A stretch of DNA of 64,000 bases. It comes from Gracilibacillus lacisalsi DSM 19029 (lineage in GTDB: Bacteria > Bacillota > Bacilli > Bacillales > Amphibacillaceae). The notes under the pieces are model-generated. The model had not been told where the DNA came from, searched no databases, and worked only from the letters and a program-made list of their open reading frames with translations. Both the position numbers and the translations under genes were made by a program. This document shows positions 16,730 through 26,104 of the stretch, piece after piece; position 1 is the stretch's first letter, and every line of letters starts with the position of its first letter. The stretch is from contig NZ_KB898666.1 of the NCBI RefSeq assembly GCF_000377765.1, positions 124,001 to 188,000 of the forward strand, read 5' to 3'.

Positions 16730-16782
16730 AATAACCCCCATCACCATTGTACCAAAAAGAATTGGAACAATGGGACAGGGGG
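16730..16782 (-). terminator. Hairpin between des and desK
   Basis: Minus strand CCCCC ... CCATTGT faces ACAATGG ... GGGGG, followed by TTATTTAT. It is a probable partial terminator that would let des exceed desKR in expression. Confidence 0.55.
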
Positions 16783-16787
16783 AATTA

Positions 16788-17840
16788 TCAGGAACGAATT
16801 GTCTGCGTACCTTTGGTCGAAGGTAACGAAATATTTGATTTCTTTTTACTTCGCTGTTTCATTTCCTTAAAACTAATAAAGGTCTTTTGCTCTTCATCAT
16901 ATAGTCGAAAGCGAATTGATTCCAAGCTTGTCTTCAAGGTAATTGTCGTTGCCTTTTGTAATGGCGGTGTTTCTTGGTGCGCCTTCTCCAAATGGTAATT
17001 CGGCACTCTTGGTGCTAGATGATGAACATGGTGATAACCAATATTCCCTGTCATCCATTCCAACCATTTTGGTAACTTATAATAAGAGCTTCCGTCCACA
17101 GCGGCCTTCACATAATCCCATTCCGATTCATTCTCAAAGTAGGAATCCTCGAATTGATGTTGAACATAAAACAACCAAATACCAAGAACACCTGCTACAT
17201 ATGCAATCGGTAGTTGGACAAGTAAAATTGCCTGCCATCCTAACGTCAGCACGATAATCGCATAGATTGCAACTAACATAAAGTTGATTAAATACGTATT
17301 CCAGCGCTCTTTCTTACGAGCATCTTTCCGATTAAAGCGATTTTCATACAAGAATAATGAAAATGGACCTAAACCGAACATCACAAAAGGATTACGGTAT
17401 AAACGATATTGTAACCTTTGCCATTTACTAGCTTGTTCATATTCATTAACTGTCATAATCCAAATATCACCAGTACCACGTTGATCTAAGTTTCCACTTG
17501 TTGCATGGTGTATAGAATGCTCTCTTTTCCATTTTTCAAAAGCAAAATGAGTAAGAACACCTGTCAACGTTCCAATCACACGGTTCCACTTCTTATTTTT
17601 GAAAAAGGATTGGTGGGCACAATCATGAAAAATAATGAATGTTCGTACCATAAATCCTGCCGCAACAACTGAGAATGCAAGACTCAAGAAAATGGAGACC
17701 GATAAACTTTGATATGCCAAGTACCACAATATAAAGAATGGTGGTATCGTGTTGAATAATTGAATCATGCTTGTTTTTGTTTTCGATGTTGCATACGGCA
17801 TGACATCTTTTCTTAATTTCGCTTGTTTTTGTTTGCTCAT
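16788..17840 (-). CDS. des: Acyl-lipid delta-5 fatty acid desaturase Des
   Basis: About 350 aa, an integral-membrane desaturase that puts a cis double bond into existing phospholipid acyl chains at low temperature. The three His boxes of the diiron site are all present: HDCAHQ (about 75), HSIHH (about 110) and HHVHH (about 275). Four hydrophobic segments flank them. Stretches such as LFYVQHQFEDSYFE and TGNIGYHHVHHL match B. subtilis Des closely. Three ATGs stand in a row (17846, 17843, 17840); the third is best spaced from AGGGA. It is the first gene of des-desK-desR. Confidence 0.95.
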   Translation of the reverse strand: MSKQKQAKLRKDVMPYATSKTKTSMIQLFNTIPPFFILWYLAYQSLSVSIFLSLAFSVVAAGFMVRTFIIFHDCAHQSFFKNKKWNRVIGTLTGVLTHFAFEKWKREHSIHHATSGNLDQRGTGDIWIMTVNEYEQASKWQRLQYRLYRNPFVMFGLGPFSLFLYENRFNRKDARKKERWNTYLINFMLVAIYAIIVLTLGWQAILLVQLPIAYVAGVLGIWLFYVQHQFEDSYFENESEWDYVKAAVDGSSYYKLPKWLEWMTGNIGYHHVHHLAPRVPNYHLEKAHQETPPLQKATTITLKTSLESIRFRLYDEEQKTFISFKEMKQRSKKKSNISLPSTKGTQTIRS

Positions 17841-17926
17841 CATCATCCCTACTTTCGAAGCTTACTATATATGCAGTTTACTCCAATTTCAGCTATTTTA
17901 TAAGACGCAATTGTCAGCAATTTAAA

Positions 17927-17940
17927 ATGACATTTGTCAT
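17927..17940. promoter_or_regulatory. Candidate DesR site upstream of des
   Basis: ATGACA-TT-TGTCAT is a perfect 6-bp dyad, with another TTGTCA half-site at 17911, about 90 nt upstream of des. Position and presence upstream of the DesR target suggest an operator. The rest of the 17841-18331 gap is the des promoter region and the leader of the sugar operon. Confidence 0.45.
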
Positions 17941-18066
17941 GTATGAAGTAACATTTTTCCATGATTGGAAATACTCTATTCTGCTATTAGCAAACTGACT
18001 TACTGCTTTACATAGCATATAGGTTTACTTCGTAAGAATATTGCACAAATCTCAGCACAAAGATAA

Positions 18067-18105
18067 ATGTAAACGTTGACAAAAATAACGTGTATATGGT
18101 AATAT
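18067..18105 (+). promoter_or_regulatory. Promoter with overlapping CcpA cre site
   Basis: ATGTAAACGTTGACA (18067-18081) fits the cre consensus WTGNAANCGNWNNCW at every defined base. Its last six bases are the -35 TTGACA; TAATAT (18100-18105) follows after 18 nt. CcpA bound here would block RNA polymerase, so the sugar transporter should be glucose-repressed. The leader is about 220 nt long. Confidence 0.8.
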
Positions 18106-18331
18106 CTTAACAATCTTTCACATAATATAGCTTCAAGTACTCCACAAAAACTCCAAAATTGACTTCAATGCGAATGTAACCTGAACTTTTCACAACTGGT
18201 ATTACTCTCAAGTAAATTATGGTATCTCAACTTTGTTCATCCTTAAAACTAACTAAGTTATGTTATCCAGTATTGGTTAGCCATCAAAAGCTAATTAATA
18301 TAATAAAGAATTATAGGAGGGTTAATAAGTA

Positions 18332-19627
18332 ATGCTAAAAAAGTATGCGCTTTCATTGTTGTTTTTCGTCCTTTTTATTTGTTTAGCCGCATGTTCAGAA
18401 GACGACGAATCCAGTGGATCAGGTGATAATGGCTCTGGTGGATCTGGTGGTTCCGGTGAAAATGTAGAGTTAACAATGTGGGTTTTCCCGGGAATGGGAA
18501 TCGATGAACAAATCGAACGATACCAGGAAGAAAACGAAAATGTCACGATTAATATCCAAGAAGCAGAGTATGCCGATCACCATCAAAACTTGCTAACAGC
18601 TCTAGGTGCCGGTTCAGGTGCCCCAGATGTTGCAGTTGTTGAATCAGCTTATATAGAACAATTTAAAGTCAATCCTGATCAATTCCATAATTTAAATGAC
18701 TACGGTGCAGAAGATATTAAAGATGATTTCCTAGAATGGAGATGGCGTGAAGCATCTTCTCCTGATGGCTCGTTCGTTTTAGGAATTCCAACAGATGTTG
18801 GTCCGATGGCAATGGCGTATCGAATGGATATTTTTGAAGAAGCTGGTTTACCAACCGATCCCGATGAGGTATCCAGTCAATTAAGCACATGGGAAGATTA
18901 TATTGAGGCTGGTAGACAGATACAAGATGCTACCGGTGGATATATGTTTAATCATATCGCTGAAATTTACGGTGTTATTCGCGATCAAGGAGAAGAGCAA
19001 TATTTTGATGAAGAGAACAATTTGATTATTGAAGAAAGCGAACAAATTGCTAAGGCATGGGAATTAGCTGTTGAAGCAATTGACATCCAACCAGGGATCG
19101 AAAGGGAATCCACTGAATATGGTGCTGCGTTAGCTCGAGGCGATTTTGCTACCGTCTTCTTACCACCGTGGATGCTGCAACGCATTAAAGATGATGCCCC
19201 AGACACAGAAGGGTTATGGAATGTCGCTCAAATTCCTGAGGCTTCCGGAAACTGGGGTGGCTCATTGCTGACAATTCCTGCCCAAAGTGATCACCCACAA
19301 GAAGCATATGACTTTATTTCCTGGCTAATGGCTCCAGAGCAACAATTGGAAATTTTCAAAAGCTATGGAAACTTTCCATCTACACCAGAATTGTATGATC
19401 ATGAAGAAGTGCAAAACTATAATGATCCATTCTTTACCCGTGATGATTTAGGGGTAATGTTCGGTGAAGCTGCTGAACGTGTTGAATATGTTTACCGCTC
19501 ACCAGACACTTCAACTGTTAACACAATTATCGATGATGCTCTTACATCAATACATGATGGTTCGGCATCTCCAGAAGAGGCGTGGAATAATGCCTTAGAA
19601 GAAATTGACAGGCAAATTTCACGTTAG
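18332..19627 (+). CDS. CUT1-family sugar ABC transporter, substrate-binding lipoprotein
   Basis: A 431-aa extracellular binding protein. Signal peptide with lipobox LAAC (Cys about 20), a Gly/Ser-rich linker (GSGGSGGSG), then a solute-binding family 1 fold beginning LTMWVFPGM. It is acidic overall, as in salt-adapted relatives. GGAGGG precedes the ATG by 10 nt. It leads a four-gene operon with two permeases and a DUF624 protein and has no ATPase, so a shared ATPase (MsmX-type) elsewhere is expected. The sugar is likely an oligosaccharide, but no hydrolase in the operon identifies it. Confidence 0.92.
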   Translation: MLKKYALSLLFFVLFICLAACSEDDESSGSGDNGSGGSGGSGENVELTMWVFPGMGIDEQIERYQEENENVTINIQEAEYADHHQNLLTALGAGSGAPDVAVVESAYIEQFKVNPDQFHNLNDYGAEDIKDDFLEWRWREASSPDGSFVLGIPTDVGPMAMAYRMDIFEEAGLPTDPDEVSSQLSTWEDYIEAGRQIQDATGGYMFNHIAEIYGVIRDQGEEQYFDEENNLIIEESEQIAKAWELAVEAIDIQPGIERESTEYGAALARGDFATVFLPPWMLQRIKDDAPDTEGLWNVAQIPEASGNWGGSLLTIPAQSDHPQEAYDFISWLMAPEQQLEIFKSYGNFPSTPELYDHEEVQNYNDPFFTRDDLGVMFGEAAERVEYVYRSPDTSTVNTIIDDALTSIHDGSASPEEAWNNALEEIDRQISR

Positions 19628-19707
19628 CATTCATATAGAAGGATAAGAAGCTGGCAATTCGCTTCTTATCCTTCCCTTACTAGTTGATAAACAAAGGAGG
19701 TCAAAAA

Positions 19708-20637
19708 ATGGTTGAGCATAATACCGTACACTCCGAAGCTGTCGATAATAAAACTAAGAAAAAGTATCGTCCTAAAATACATGATGCCCTATCAGGATAC
19801 CTGTTTATATCACCCTTCTTTATCCTTTTTGCAATTTTTGGTGTTTATCCATTAATTTTTACGGCATACTTATCCCTTCACAAATGGAACGTGCTCGGTG
19901 AAAGAGAATTTATTGGGGTATCCAATTATCAAGCTCTGCTTACCAATGATCCTTTATTTTGGAAATCAGTAGGTAATACGTTTAGTATATGGGTTATTTC
20001 TACCGTTCCTCAATTAATTCTCGCATTAATATTAGCATTTATTTTAAATCAAGCCTTCTTAAAAGCAAAAGGCATCTTTCGACTAGCTGTCTTCATGCCT
20101 AATATTACGTCCGTTGTTGCTGTTGCTATTATTTTCTCCGCTATGTTTGGAACTAACTATGGTGTCATCAATTATGGCTTAACCTTATTTGGATTGGAGC
20201 CTTATGATTGGAAAGGGTCATATCTCGGAACACAACTGGCAATATCAGCTATGGTTATGTGGCGCTGGGTTGGATACAACACGATTATCTACTTAGCAGG
20301 ACTTCAAGGAATCTCCAAAGATTTATATGAAGCGGCCACTATTGATGGTGCCAGTAAAACACAGCAATTTCTTTATTTAACCATTCCGTTAATGCGACCG
20401 ATTATCCTATTTACCGTTATTTTATCAACAATTGGTGGTATGCAGATCTTTGCTGAGCCACTATTATTTGGGCGTGGTGCCAGTAATCAAGGATTAACCA
20501 TGACGCTATATTTATATGAAGAAGCATTTACTCGCTTTTCCTTTGGATACGGTGCTGCTATCGCTTGGGTTTTATTTGTCATCATCATTTTATTCTCATT
20601 ATTTAACATGTTCTTAACACAACGGATCAAGTCTTAG
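19708..20637 (+). CDS. CUT1 sugar ABC transporter permease (MalF/UgpA type)
   Basis: A 309-aa permease with six membrane segments and the ATPase-contact EAA loop (LYEAATIDGASKTQQF). Start is the ATG at 19708, with AAAGGAGG 7 nt upstream; the TTG at 19684 lies before that site. An 80-nt gap from the binding-protein gene holds GCGAATTGC-like imperfect symmetry and no clear terminator. Confidence 0.92.
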   Translation: MVEHNTVHSEAVDNKTKKKYRPKIHDALSGYLFISPFFILFAIFGVYPLIFTAYLSLHKWNVLGEREFIGVSNYQALLTNDPLFWKSVGNTFSIWVISTVPQLILALILAFILNQAFLKAKGIFRLAVFMPNITSVVAVAIIFSAMFGTNYGVINYGLTLFGLEPYDWKGSYLGTQLAISAMVMWRWVGYNTIIYLAGLQGISKDLYEAATIDGASKTQQFLYLTIPLMRPIILFTVILSTIGGMQIFAEPLLFGRGASNQGLTMTLYLYEEAFTRFSFGYGAAIAWVLFVIIILFSLFNMFLTQRIKS

Positions 20638-20653
20638 AAGGAGGGGATTCCAA

Positions 20654-21490
20654 TTGAGAGAAGTAGGAGAAAAGAAAGTACCTAAGTTTTTCTTATACAT
20701 TTTTTTAACCTTTGCATCCATTATCTCTATCTTTCCTTTTTACTGGATGTTCGTCATCGGCTCTAATACGAATTCAGAAGTAAATAAAATACCTCCAGCA
20801 TTATTGCCAGGCCCGAATTTTGTAGAAAACATGCAAAAGGTATTTGAACGAATTGATTTCTTTGGCTCACTGTTAAATTCCTTCATCATATCTACAACCA
20901 TCACGATTGCCGTTCTGTTCTTCTGTTCACTAGCAGGATTTGCATTTGCAAAAATAGATTTTAAATATAAAAATTTCTTTTTCATCTTTCTATTAGCTAC
21001 CATGATGGTGCCACCACAACTTGGGTTAATTCCATCTTTTATGATTATTAGTGCCCTAGGATGGGTGGATCAACTACAAGCAGTTATTGTACCAGGTATG
21101 GTAAACGCATTTGGCGTATTCTTCATGCGTCAATATATTGCCAGCTCGATTCCGAATGATTTAATGGAGGCAGCTAAAATAGACGGTTGCGGTAACTTCC
21201 GTATTTACTGGAATATCGTTGTTCCCGCTATTAAACCCGCATTCGCAACACTTGGTATTATTACGTATATGAACTCTTGGAATGATTTCTTGTGGCCACT
21301 TGTAGTATTAAAGGATAAAAGTTCACATACAATACAAATTGCACTTAGAACATTGAACGATGCTTATACAACGGATTATCCGATGATTTTAGCGGGTACG
21401 TTTCTCGCGACGATTCCTATTTTAATAGTCTTCTTGATTTTTAATAAGCAATTTATAGCAGGTATAACGGAAGGTGCGGTAAAGAGTTAA
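20654..21490 (+). CDS. CUT1 sugar ABC transporter permease (MalG/UgpE type)
   Basis: A 278-aa second permease with six membrane segments and EAA loop (LMEAAKIDGCGNFRIYW). The start is TTG at 20654, supported by GAAGGAGGGG 7 nt upstream and by the absence of another start nearby. It lies 16 nt behind the first permease. Confidence 0.92.
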   Translation: MREVGEKKVPKFFLYIFLTFASIISIFPFYWMFVIGSNTNSEVNKIPPALLPGPNFVENMQKVFERIDFFGSLLNSFIISTTITIAVLFFCSLAGFAFAKIDFKYKNFFFIFLLATMMVPPQLGLIPSFMIISALGWVDQLQAVIVPGMVNAFGVFFMRQYIASSIPNDLMEAAKIDGCGNFRIYWNIVVPAIKPAFATLGIITYMNSWNDFLWPLVVLKDKSSHTIQIALRTLNDAYTTDYPMILAGTFLATIPILIVFLIFNKQFIAGITEGAVKS

Positions 21491-21505
21491 GGGGAGGAAT
21501 GAGCA

Positions 21506-22129
21506 TTGGAGAAATTAAATTGGTTGGTAGTATGGTTATGGGAAATAATTAAAATTCAATGCTATTGTTATTTGTATATCCTTCGCGGAGGAGTGGTACT
21601 AGGGCTATTCCCTGCGATCACTGCTACTTATGCTTGTATTCGGCAGCTTTACATTCACAACAGTTATCAACCTCTTAAACAATCGATGAAAAAATACTAC
21701 AAGGATAATTTTAAGGTTGCTAATCTAACAGGATGGCTACTATCCACCTTTAGTGTACTAGTTTATTTCAATTGGTATTATCTTCCCCAAGTGCCTAATA
21801 CGATTGTTAAAATTCCGTTATACGGTGTTTTAACTACTTTTACACTAACCCTGATTATTTGCTGGATATATATACTACCAACCATTACTCATTTTAAAGC
21901 TGGAACATTCGAGTATTTTTACATAGCTGGCATGGTTGGCTTGAGCAACTTATCACACACTGTATTACAATTTCTCCTCATGATTATCCTTTATTTTCTG
22001 GCATTTCAGTTTGTCCAGATTAGTATTTTTACCTTTGTACCGATGTTAGCATTGATACAGCAGTATATTTGTCTATTTGTTTTTAATCGAACAACTAGTA
22101 ATAAGGAAAGCAGCTATATTCCTTCATGA
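21506..22129 (+). CDS. DUF624 (YesL-like) membrane protein
   Basis: A 207-aa protein with about five membrane segments, of the YesL/DUF624 family that accompanies MsmX-dependent sugar transporters in Bacillus. Its precise role is unknown. It starts with TTG at 21506 (MEKLNWLVVWLWE), AAGGGGAGG 8 nt upstream; the nearby ATG at 21499 is out of frame. It is the last gene of the operon; a second DUF624 protein sits in the glycan operon at 40115. Confidence 0.75.
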   Translation: MEKLNWLVVWLWEIIKIQCYCYLYILRGGVVLGLFPAITATYACIRQLYIHNSYQPLKQSMKKYYKDNFKVANLTGWLLSTFSVLVYFNWYYLPQVPNTIVKIPLYGVLTTFTLTLIICWIYILPTITHFKAGTFEYFYIAGMVGLSNLSHTVLQFLLMIILYFLAFQFVQISIFTFVPMLALIQQYICLFVFNRTTSNKESSYIPS

Positions 22130-22132
22130 ACG

Positions 22133-22172
22133 TAATACCCCTGTTTCCGTGAAAGAAACAGGGGTATTTTTC
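22133..22172. terminator. Bidirectional terminator
   Basis: ATACCCCTGTTTC pairs with GAAACAGGGGTAT round CGTGAAA, followed by TTTT. It serves the sugar operon on the plus strand and, in reverse, the convergent radical SAM gene. Confidence 0.9.
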
Positions 22173-23305
22173 TAAAGGGTGAAATTTGCTGATCTTCTCG
22201 TAAAATCAACATCTTGGTAATACGTATTTTTAACCAAAATATTTGGGCCTAAGCATTTAACAGCCGGACAATGGCAGTTCAATGATTTTGCTGTTTTCGA
22301 TTCCATCCAACGCTCATAAGAAGTTTGTAACGGGGTGTTTTGAATATTACCGAGCGAGGGTTCCTCGTCATCTCCAAAATCGGTCACAATCACTTCTCCA
22401 GAAAAAATATTAACATTAAGACGAGATCTCCCGTCCGGATCATTCCGTACCGTTACGTTTTTCTCCTTGTATAATCGTTTTAACAAAGCAAGCTCTTCTT
22501 CATTGCTGTTACATGGATAGAATGGCAATGTTCCAAATAACATCCAGATTGAATCGTCTCGATGATCGAGAAGCCGCTCAATCCCTTCTTGCATCTCTCT
22601 TAAATTGAGTGTTTCCAAGTTACTAGCAAAATCTACTGGGTACATCGGATGAATCTCATGACGAGCACACCCCATTTCCACAACATGATCGTGAATCGAT
22701 TCTAAATAAGGAAACGTTCGTTTGTTCAACATTGTCTCCGCTGATACCATTACACCTTCTGCAGCAAGTCTTTGGGAATTTTCAACCATTCGTTCAAAAT
22801 ACTTTCTGCGATTGTCCTCACTTGGCTTCCGCTCCATATTCGCAAAGCCTGTTTCCGCAAATTCCTCGGGTGTTCCCCAATTATGTGATATATGTAGTAC
22901 ATCTAAATAAGGGATAATTGCTTCATACCGGGAATAAGGCAATGTTAAATTTGAATTTATTTGTGTTCGAACACCACGCTCATGTGCATAACGAAGCAAC
23001 GGCACCACATATTCTCGCACTGATTTTTTAGACATCATTGGTTCTCCGCCAGTAATACTTAATGTGCGTAAGTGAGGGATTTCATCTAACCGTTGCTTTA
23101 ATAAAGAAAAAGGCAATGCATCTGGATCTTTATCGCGCAACGTGTATCCTACAGCACAGTGTGCACACCGCATATTACACAAATGTGTGGTGGTAAATTC
23201 TATATTGGTTAACGTCATCTCCCCATATTGTTCAACGTCCATGTATGCTTCCCATGGATCATAATCTGGAGTTATCGGACGCTTCACTTCATTTACAAAC
23301 GTCAT
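22172..23305 (-). CDS. yfkAB: Radical SAM protein with CxCxxxxC motif (YfkAB-like)
   Basis: A 377-aa radical SAM enzyme. The 4Fe-4S/SAM motif CxxxCxxC is at about 43-50 (THLCNMRCAHC), followed by SITGGEPM and a SPASM-like region. The C-terminal CHCPAVKC fits the radical SAM/CxCxxxxC group that includes B. subtilis YfkAB; in the standard B. subtilis sequence this is split in two, here it is one frame. The reaction is not established. AAAGGAAG precedes the ATG by 9 nt. It is monocistronic. Confidence 0.85.
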   Translation of the reverse strand: MTFVNEVKRPITPDYDPWEAYMDVEQYGEMTLTNIEFTTTHLCNMRCAHCAVGYTLRDKDPDALPFSLLKQRLDEIPHLRTLSITGGEPMMSKKSVREYVVPLLRYAHERGVRTQINSNLTLPYSRYEAIIPYLDVLHISHNWGTPEEFAETGFANMERKPSEDNRRKYFERMVENSQRLAAEGVMVSAETMLNKRTFPYLESIHDHVVEMGCARHEIHPMYPVDFASNLETLNLREMQEGIERLLDHRDDSIWMLFGTLPFYPCNSNEEELALLKRLYKEKNVTVRNDPDGRSRLNVNIFSGEVIVTDFGDDEEPSLGNIQNTPLQTSYERWMESKTAKSLNCHCPAVKCLGPNILVKNTYYQDVDFTRRSANFTL

Positions 23306-23383
23306 AATCGTAAACTTCCTTTCTACTAACCTTCATGATCATTGTAACAAATATATAGACTTTTTTCTTTAGGCTAATAAGAA

Positions 23384-23810
23384 AAACCGGCAACCCCATC
23401 GTTCCTGTCCAAAATAGTTATTGAATAATAGGCGTAACAACCGCTGCGGCCGTCCACTTCCACTCCTACGGGATGATTTTCGACTAAGATCCACTTTGGC
23501 AAGCGCTCTTTGCTTACCAAAGTTAGCTTAGGCGAAAATCCCGTGGAAAGGGAAGTGGACAGCCGTAGCGATGGTTACCTGTACAAGCTATTTCAAAATG
23601 GCTACTCTGCTTACAAATGCGTTGATACCGCGGGTTATATACTTTCTTTACTTATAAAAAAACGCAGAGCGCCCCGTCCGATTAGAAACGTAGCGGCGAA
23701 TCACAGTGAGTTTACAACCGACGATGACTTATCGTAGAGCAATTCGTGAAGTCGCCTAGTTTCTGGGCGCTTGCGTAGACAAATATCAAAATTTTATACT
23801 TTCTTGCCTA
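23384..23810 (+). repeat. Complete composite intergenic repeat
   Basis: Left module (TTCCTGTCCAAAATAGTTAT ... GGCGTAACAACCGCTGCGGC), hairpin 23449-23565 (GATTTTCG ... CTTTGGCAAGCG facing CTTACCAAAG ... CGAAAATC), right module (TACAAGCTATTTCAAAATGG, TGCGTTGATACCGCGG, TATATACTTTCT). A third word family then follows (CGCAGAGCGCCCCG ... CCTAGTTTCTGGGCGCTTG). Hairpin and right module nearly repeat 51672-51870. It accounts for most of the 23306-23873 gap; no gene is seen. Confidence 0.85.
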
Positions 23811-23873
23811 AGAACAAAGGAAGTTTAATTTACAGTTCAATAGTTAAATATATGGAGTAAAGGGGGTATCACC

Positions 23874-24272
23874 ATGTCTCAATTCTTATTAATCGCAGCC
23901 ATTCTTTTTATCATCATTCATTTAGTGTATTTTTTCCAAAATAAGACCTATAAGCAAAGTTATTTTAGTACCGCACTCTTTATGAAACTATTTTTTGTAT
24001 TGTGTGGCGTTACATTTGGCTTTGCTCTGCTTTATTACGCTTTATCTTTTGAGGAAACAGTAATTGTGCAAGACTTATCGGCAGAAACTCCTGTTGAGCA
24101 CAGCTTTAGCAATCTACTGTATTTTAGCGGTGTCACCATACTTTCTATTGGTTATGGAGACATGATTCCCGTTAATACTGCCAGGTTCTTTGCTTTATTG
24201 CAAGCAGCGATTGGTGTATTGTTGCCTACTGCTTATTTTATAAAGGTATTAGATCAATCTAGAGACGAATAA
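23874..24272 (+). CDS. Small potassium channel (ion_trans_2 family)
   Basis: A 132-aa membrane protein with segments at about 3-22, 37-58 and 104-126. The pore helix runs into the selectivity filter SIGYGD (about 94-99), a variant of TVGYGD. No RCK/TrkA-N regulatory domain follows, unlike YugO, so gating must come from the membrane part or a partner. AAAGGGGG precedes the ATG. The gene is monocistronic and convergent with the gamma-glutamyltransferase gene. Confidence 0.85.
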   Translation: MSQFLLIAAILFIIIHLVYFFQNKTYKQSYFSTALFMKLFFVLCGVTFGFALLYYALSFEETVIVQDLSAETPVEHSFSNLLYFSGVTILSIGYGDMIPVNTARFFALLQAAIGVLLPTAYFIKVLDQSRDE

Positions 24273-24330
24273 TAGATGCTAAACTTGTAAAAAGCTCCAC
24301 CCCTACAAATGACTGCCGCTTTTTCCACCA

Positions 24331-25962
24331 TTAATAACCTAGTGCTACGCCATCACTCCTTGGGTCACTTCCGGCAAGTTTGATATTTTCATCATCTATT
24401 AAGATCGCTCCGGCATGCCCCATTATATCACTGTAGCTTTCTACTAACTCAATATTGTGGCCTTTTTTTCTTAACGCTGCTTGAACTGATGGATCGATTC
24501 TATTTTCTAATTTCAGTGTATTAGAACTAACTCCCCATGTTCTGCCGTATAACCATCTAGGAGCTTCAATAGCTTCTTGTACAGCATATTTGTAATCGAT
24601 TATTCTAGTTACTAGGGCTGCTTGGGTCTGTGGTTGACCTTCGCCCCCCATCGTTCCATATACAAGGTATGGCCGATTGTTTTTAAACAGCATTGCTGGA
24701 TTAAGCGTATGAAAGGTCCGTTTTTTAGGTTCTAATCGATTGATCGCTTCCTCATCCAGTGAGAAAAAGCTCCCCCTATTTTGCAGCAAAATTCCAGTCT
24801 CTGAAGGCACCACCGCAGCACCATATTCATGATAAATGCTTTGAATCATCGATACAGCATTTCCCCATTTATCTACTACACCAAACCACACCGTGTCTCC
24901 TCTTGGATCTAATAATGCGGTAAATGCTCCCGCTTCTTCTTTGTTCTCGATTATTTCAGCTAATTGTTGGCCATACTGTTTCGATAACAATTGATCAATA
25001 GGTGGCGTTGTATACTCCGGGTCCGTCACCCACTGATCTCTGTCCTCAAACGCTAGCTTTGTTGCTTCTACGATCAGGTGATAGTAGAAGGAATCTTCTT
25101 TGATTGCTGATAATTCAAATTGGTTTATCATATTTAAAATAGATAGTGAAGCAATCCCTTGTGTATTCGGTGGCAAATTATAAGCTTTATATCCACGGTA
25201 ATCAACAGCGATTGGTTCCATCCAATCTGCGGTATGATTCGCTAGATCCTGTTTGGTAAGAACACCATGTTGACTTTGACACATTTCCACCATCTTAGCA
25301 GCAATATCCCCATGGTAAAACGAGTGCCCTTTATCCATTGCAATAGTTCTCAAAGTATTTGCTAAATCCTTTTGGTAAAAAAGCTGGCCAGCTCCTTTGC
25401 AATGCAATAAAGGCTCAATAAAGATACAATAAAAGTCATTATTTGTTCGTTCTTCGATACTAGCTTCTTTAGCCAAAAAGCTTTCTGCCATTTTTATTTG
25501 GCTATCAGTAATCGGAAAACCATTTTCAGCATACTCGATAGCATCTTCTAACAACTCTGACCAATTCATCGTCTGTTCCATATCTGATTCAGCATATTCA
25601 TAAGCTTTCAGCCAACCTGATAATGCTCCAGGAACAGTATTCGCCGCTAAATATCCACGTTCCGGGATAGTGTCATAACCTAACTGGTGATAGTAGACTA
25701 TATCAGCCATTTCCCCTGAGCGCCCACTGGCGTTTATCCCTTTTAACTCTTTCGTTTTAGCATTATAAAGCAACCAAAAATTATCCCCACCCAAGCCATT
25801 CATATGAGGATAGACAACCCCTAGCGTAGCAGCAATCGAAATAGCAGCATGTATTGCATTACCACCTTTTTGCAATATTTTCATACCTGCTTGGGAAGCT
25901 AAGTAATGCGGGGTAGTAACTGCCCCATTTGTAGCCATTACCGTTGGCCGATAAGCCTTCAT
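24331..25962 (-). CDS. ywrD: Gamma-glutamyltransferase-like protein (YwrD type)
   Basis: A 543-aa member of the gamma-glutamyltranspeptidase family of Ntn hydrolases. The autocatalytic Thr nucleophile is in RGDTVWFGVVDKWGN at about 350, splitting large and small subunits, followed by GTMGGEGQPQ. There is no signal peptide, so it is cytosolic like B. subtilis YwrD and unlike the exported Ggt. Start is the ATG at 25962 with GAGGTG upstream. Divergent chromate-transporter genes and an Lrp regulator beyond them reproduce the B. subtilis ywrA-ywrD neighbourhood. Confidence 0.9.
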   Translation of the reverse strand: MKAYRPTVMATNGAVTTPHYLASQAGMKILQKGGNAIHAAISIAATLGVVYPHMNGLGGDNFWLLYNAKTKELKGINASGRSGEMADIVYYHQLGYDTIPERGYLAANTVPGALSGWLKAYEYAESDMEQTMNWSELLEDAIEYAENGFPITDSQIKMAESFLAKEASIEERTNNDFYCIFIEPLLHCKGAGQLFYQKDLANTLRTIAMDKGHSFYHGDIAAKMVEMCQSQHGVLTKQDLANHTADWMEPIAVDYRGYKAYNLPPNTQGIASLSILNMINQFELSAIKEDSFYYHLIVEATKLAFEDRDQWVTDPEYTTPPIDQLLSKQYGQQLAEIIENKEEAGAFTALLDPRGDTVWFGVVDKWGNAVSMIQSIYHEYGAAVVPSETGILLQNRGSFFSLDEEAINRLEPKKRTFHTLNPAMLFKNNRPYLVYGTMGGEGQPQTQAALVTRIIDYKYAVQEAIEAPRWLYGRTWGVSSNTLKLENRIDPSVQAALRKKGHNIELVESYSDIMGHAGAILIDDENIKLAGSDPRSDGVALGY

Positions 25963-25991
25963 ATGATCACCTCTAATTAACTTTAGTAGTA

Positions 25992-26020
25992 TTAACAAAA
26001 ATATTATTTTCTTTTGTTAA
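25992..26020. promoter_or_regulatory. Inverted repeat between ywrD and the chr genes
   Basis: TTAACAAAA (25992-26000) and TTTTGTTAA (26012-26020) are exact complements separated by 11 nt. The same 9-mer TTAACAAAA recurs at 27720-27728 just upstream of the Lrp gene. It is a candidate operator for that regulator. Confidence 0.45.
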
Positions 26021-26104
26021 ATAAACAAATAATTATACTTAACAATAGTAACATTAATGTGTTAAGATAACAACAAACATAAAGAAGAAGGAGACAGCAC
26101 AACG

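Noticed and set aside
23510-23737. 75-codon frame in the 23.5-kb gap
   Set aside because: Translation of hairpin B and right module; the same DNA at 51.7 kb does not keep the frame as a gene.
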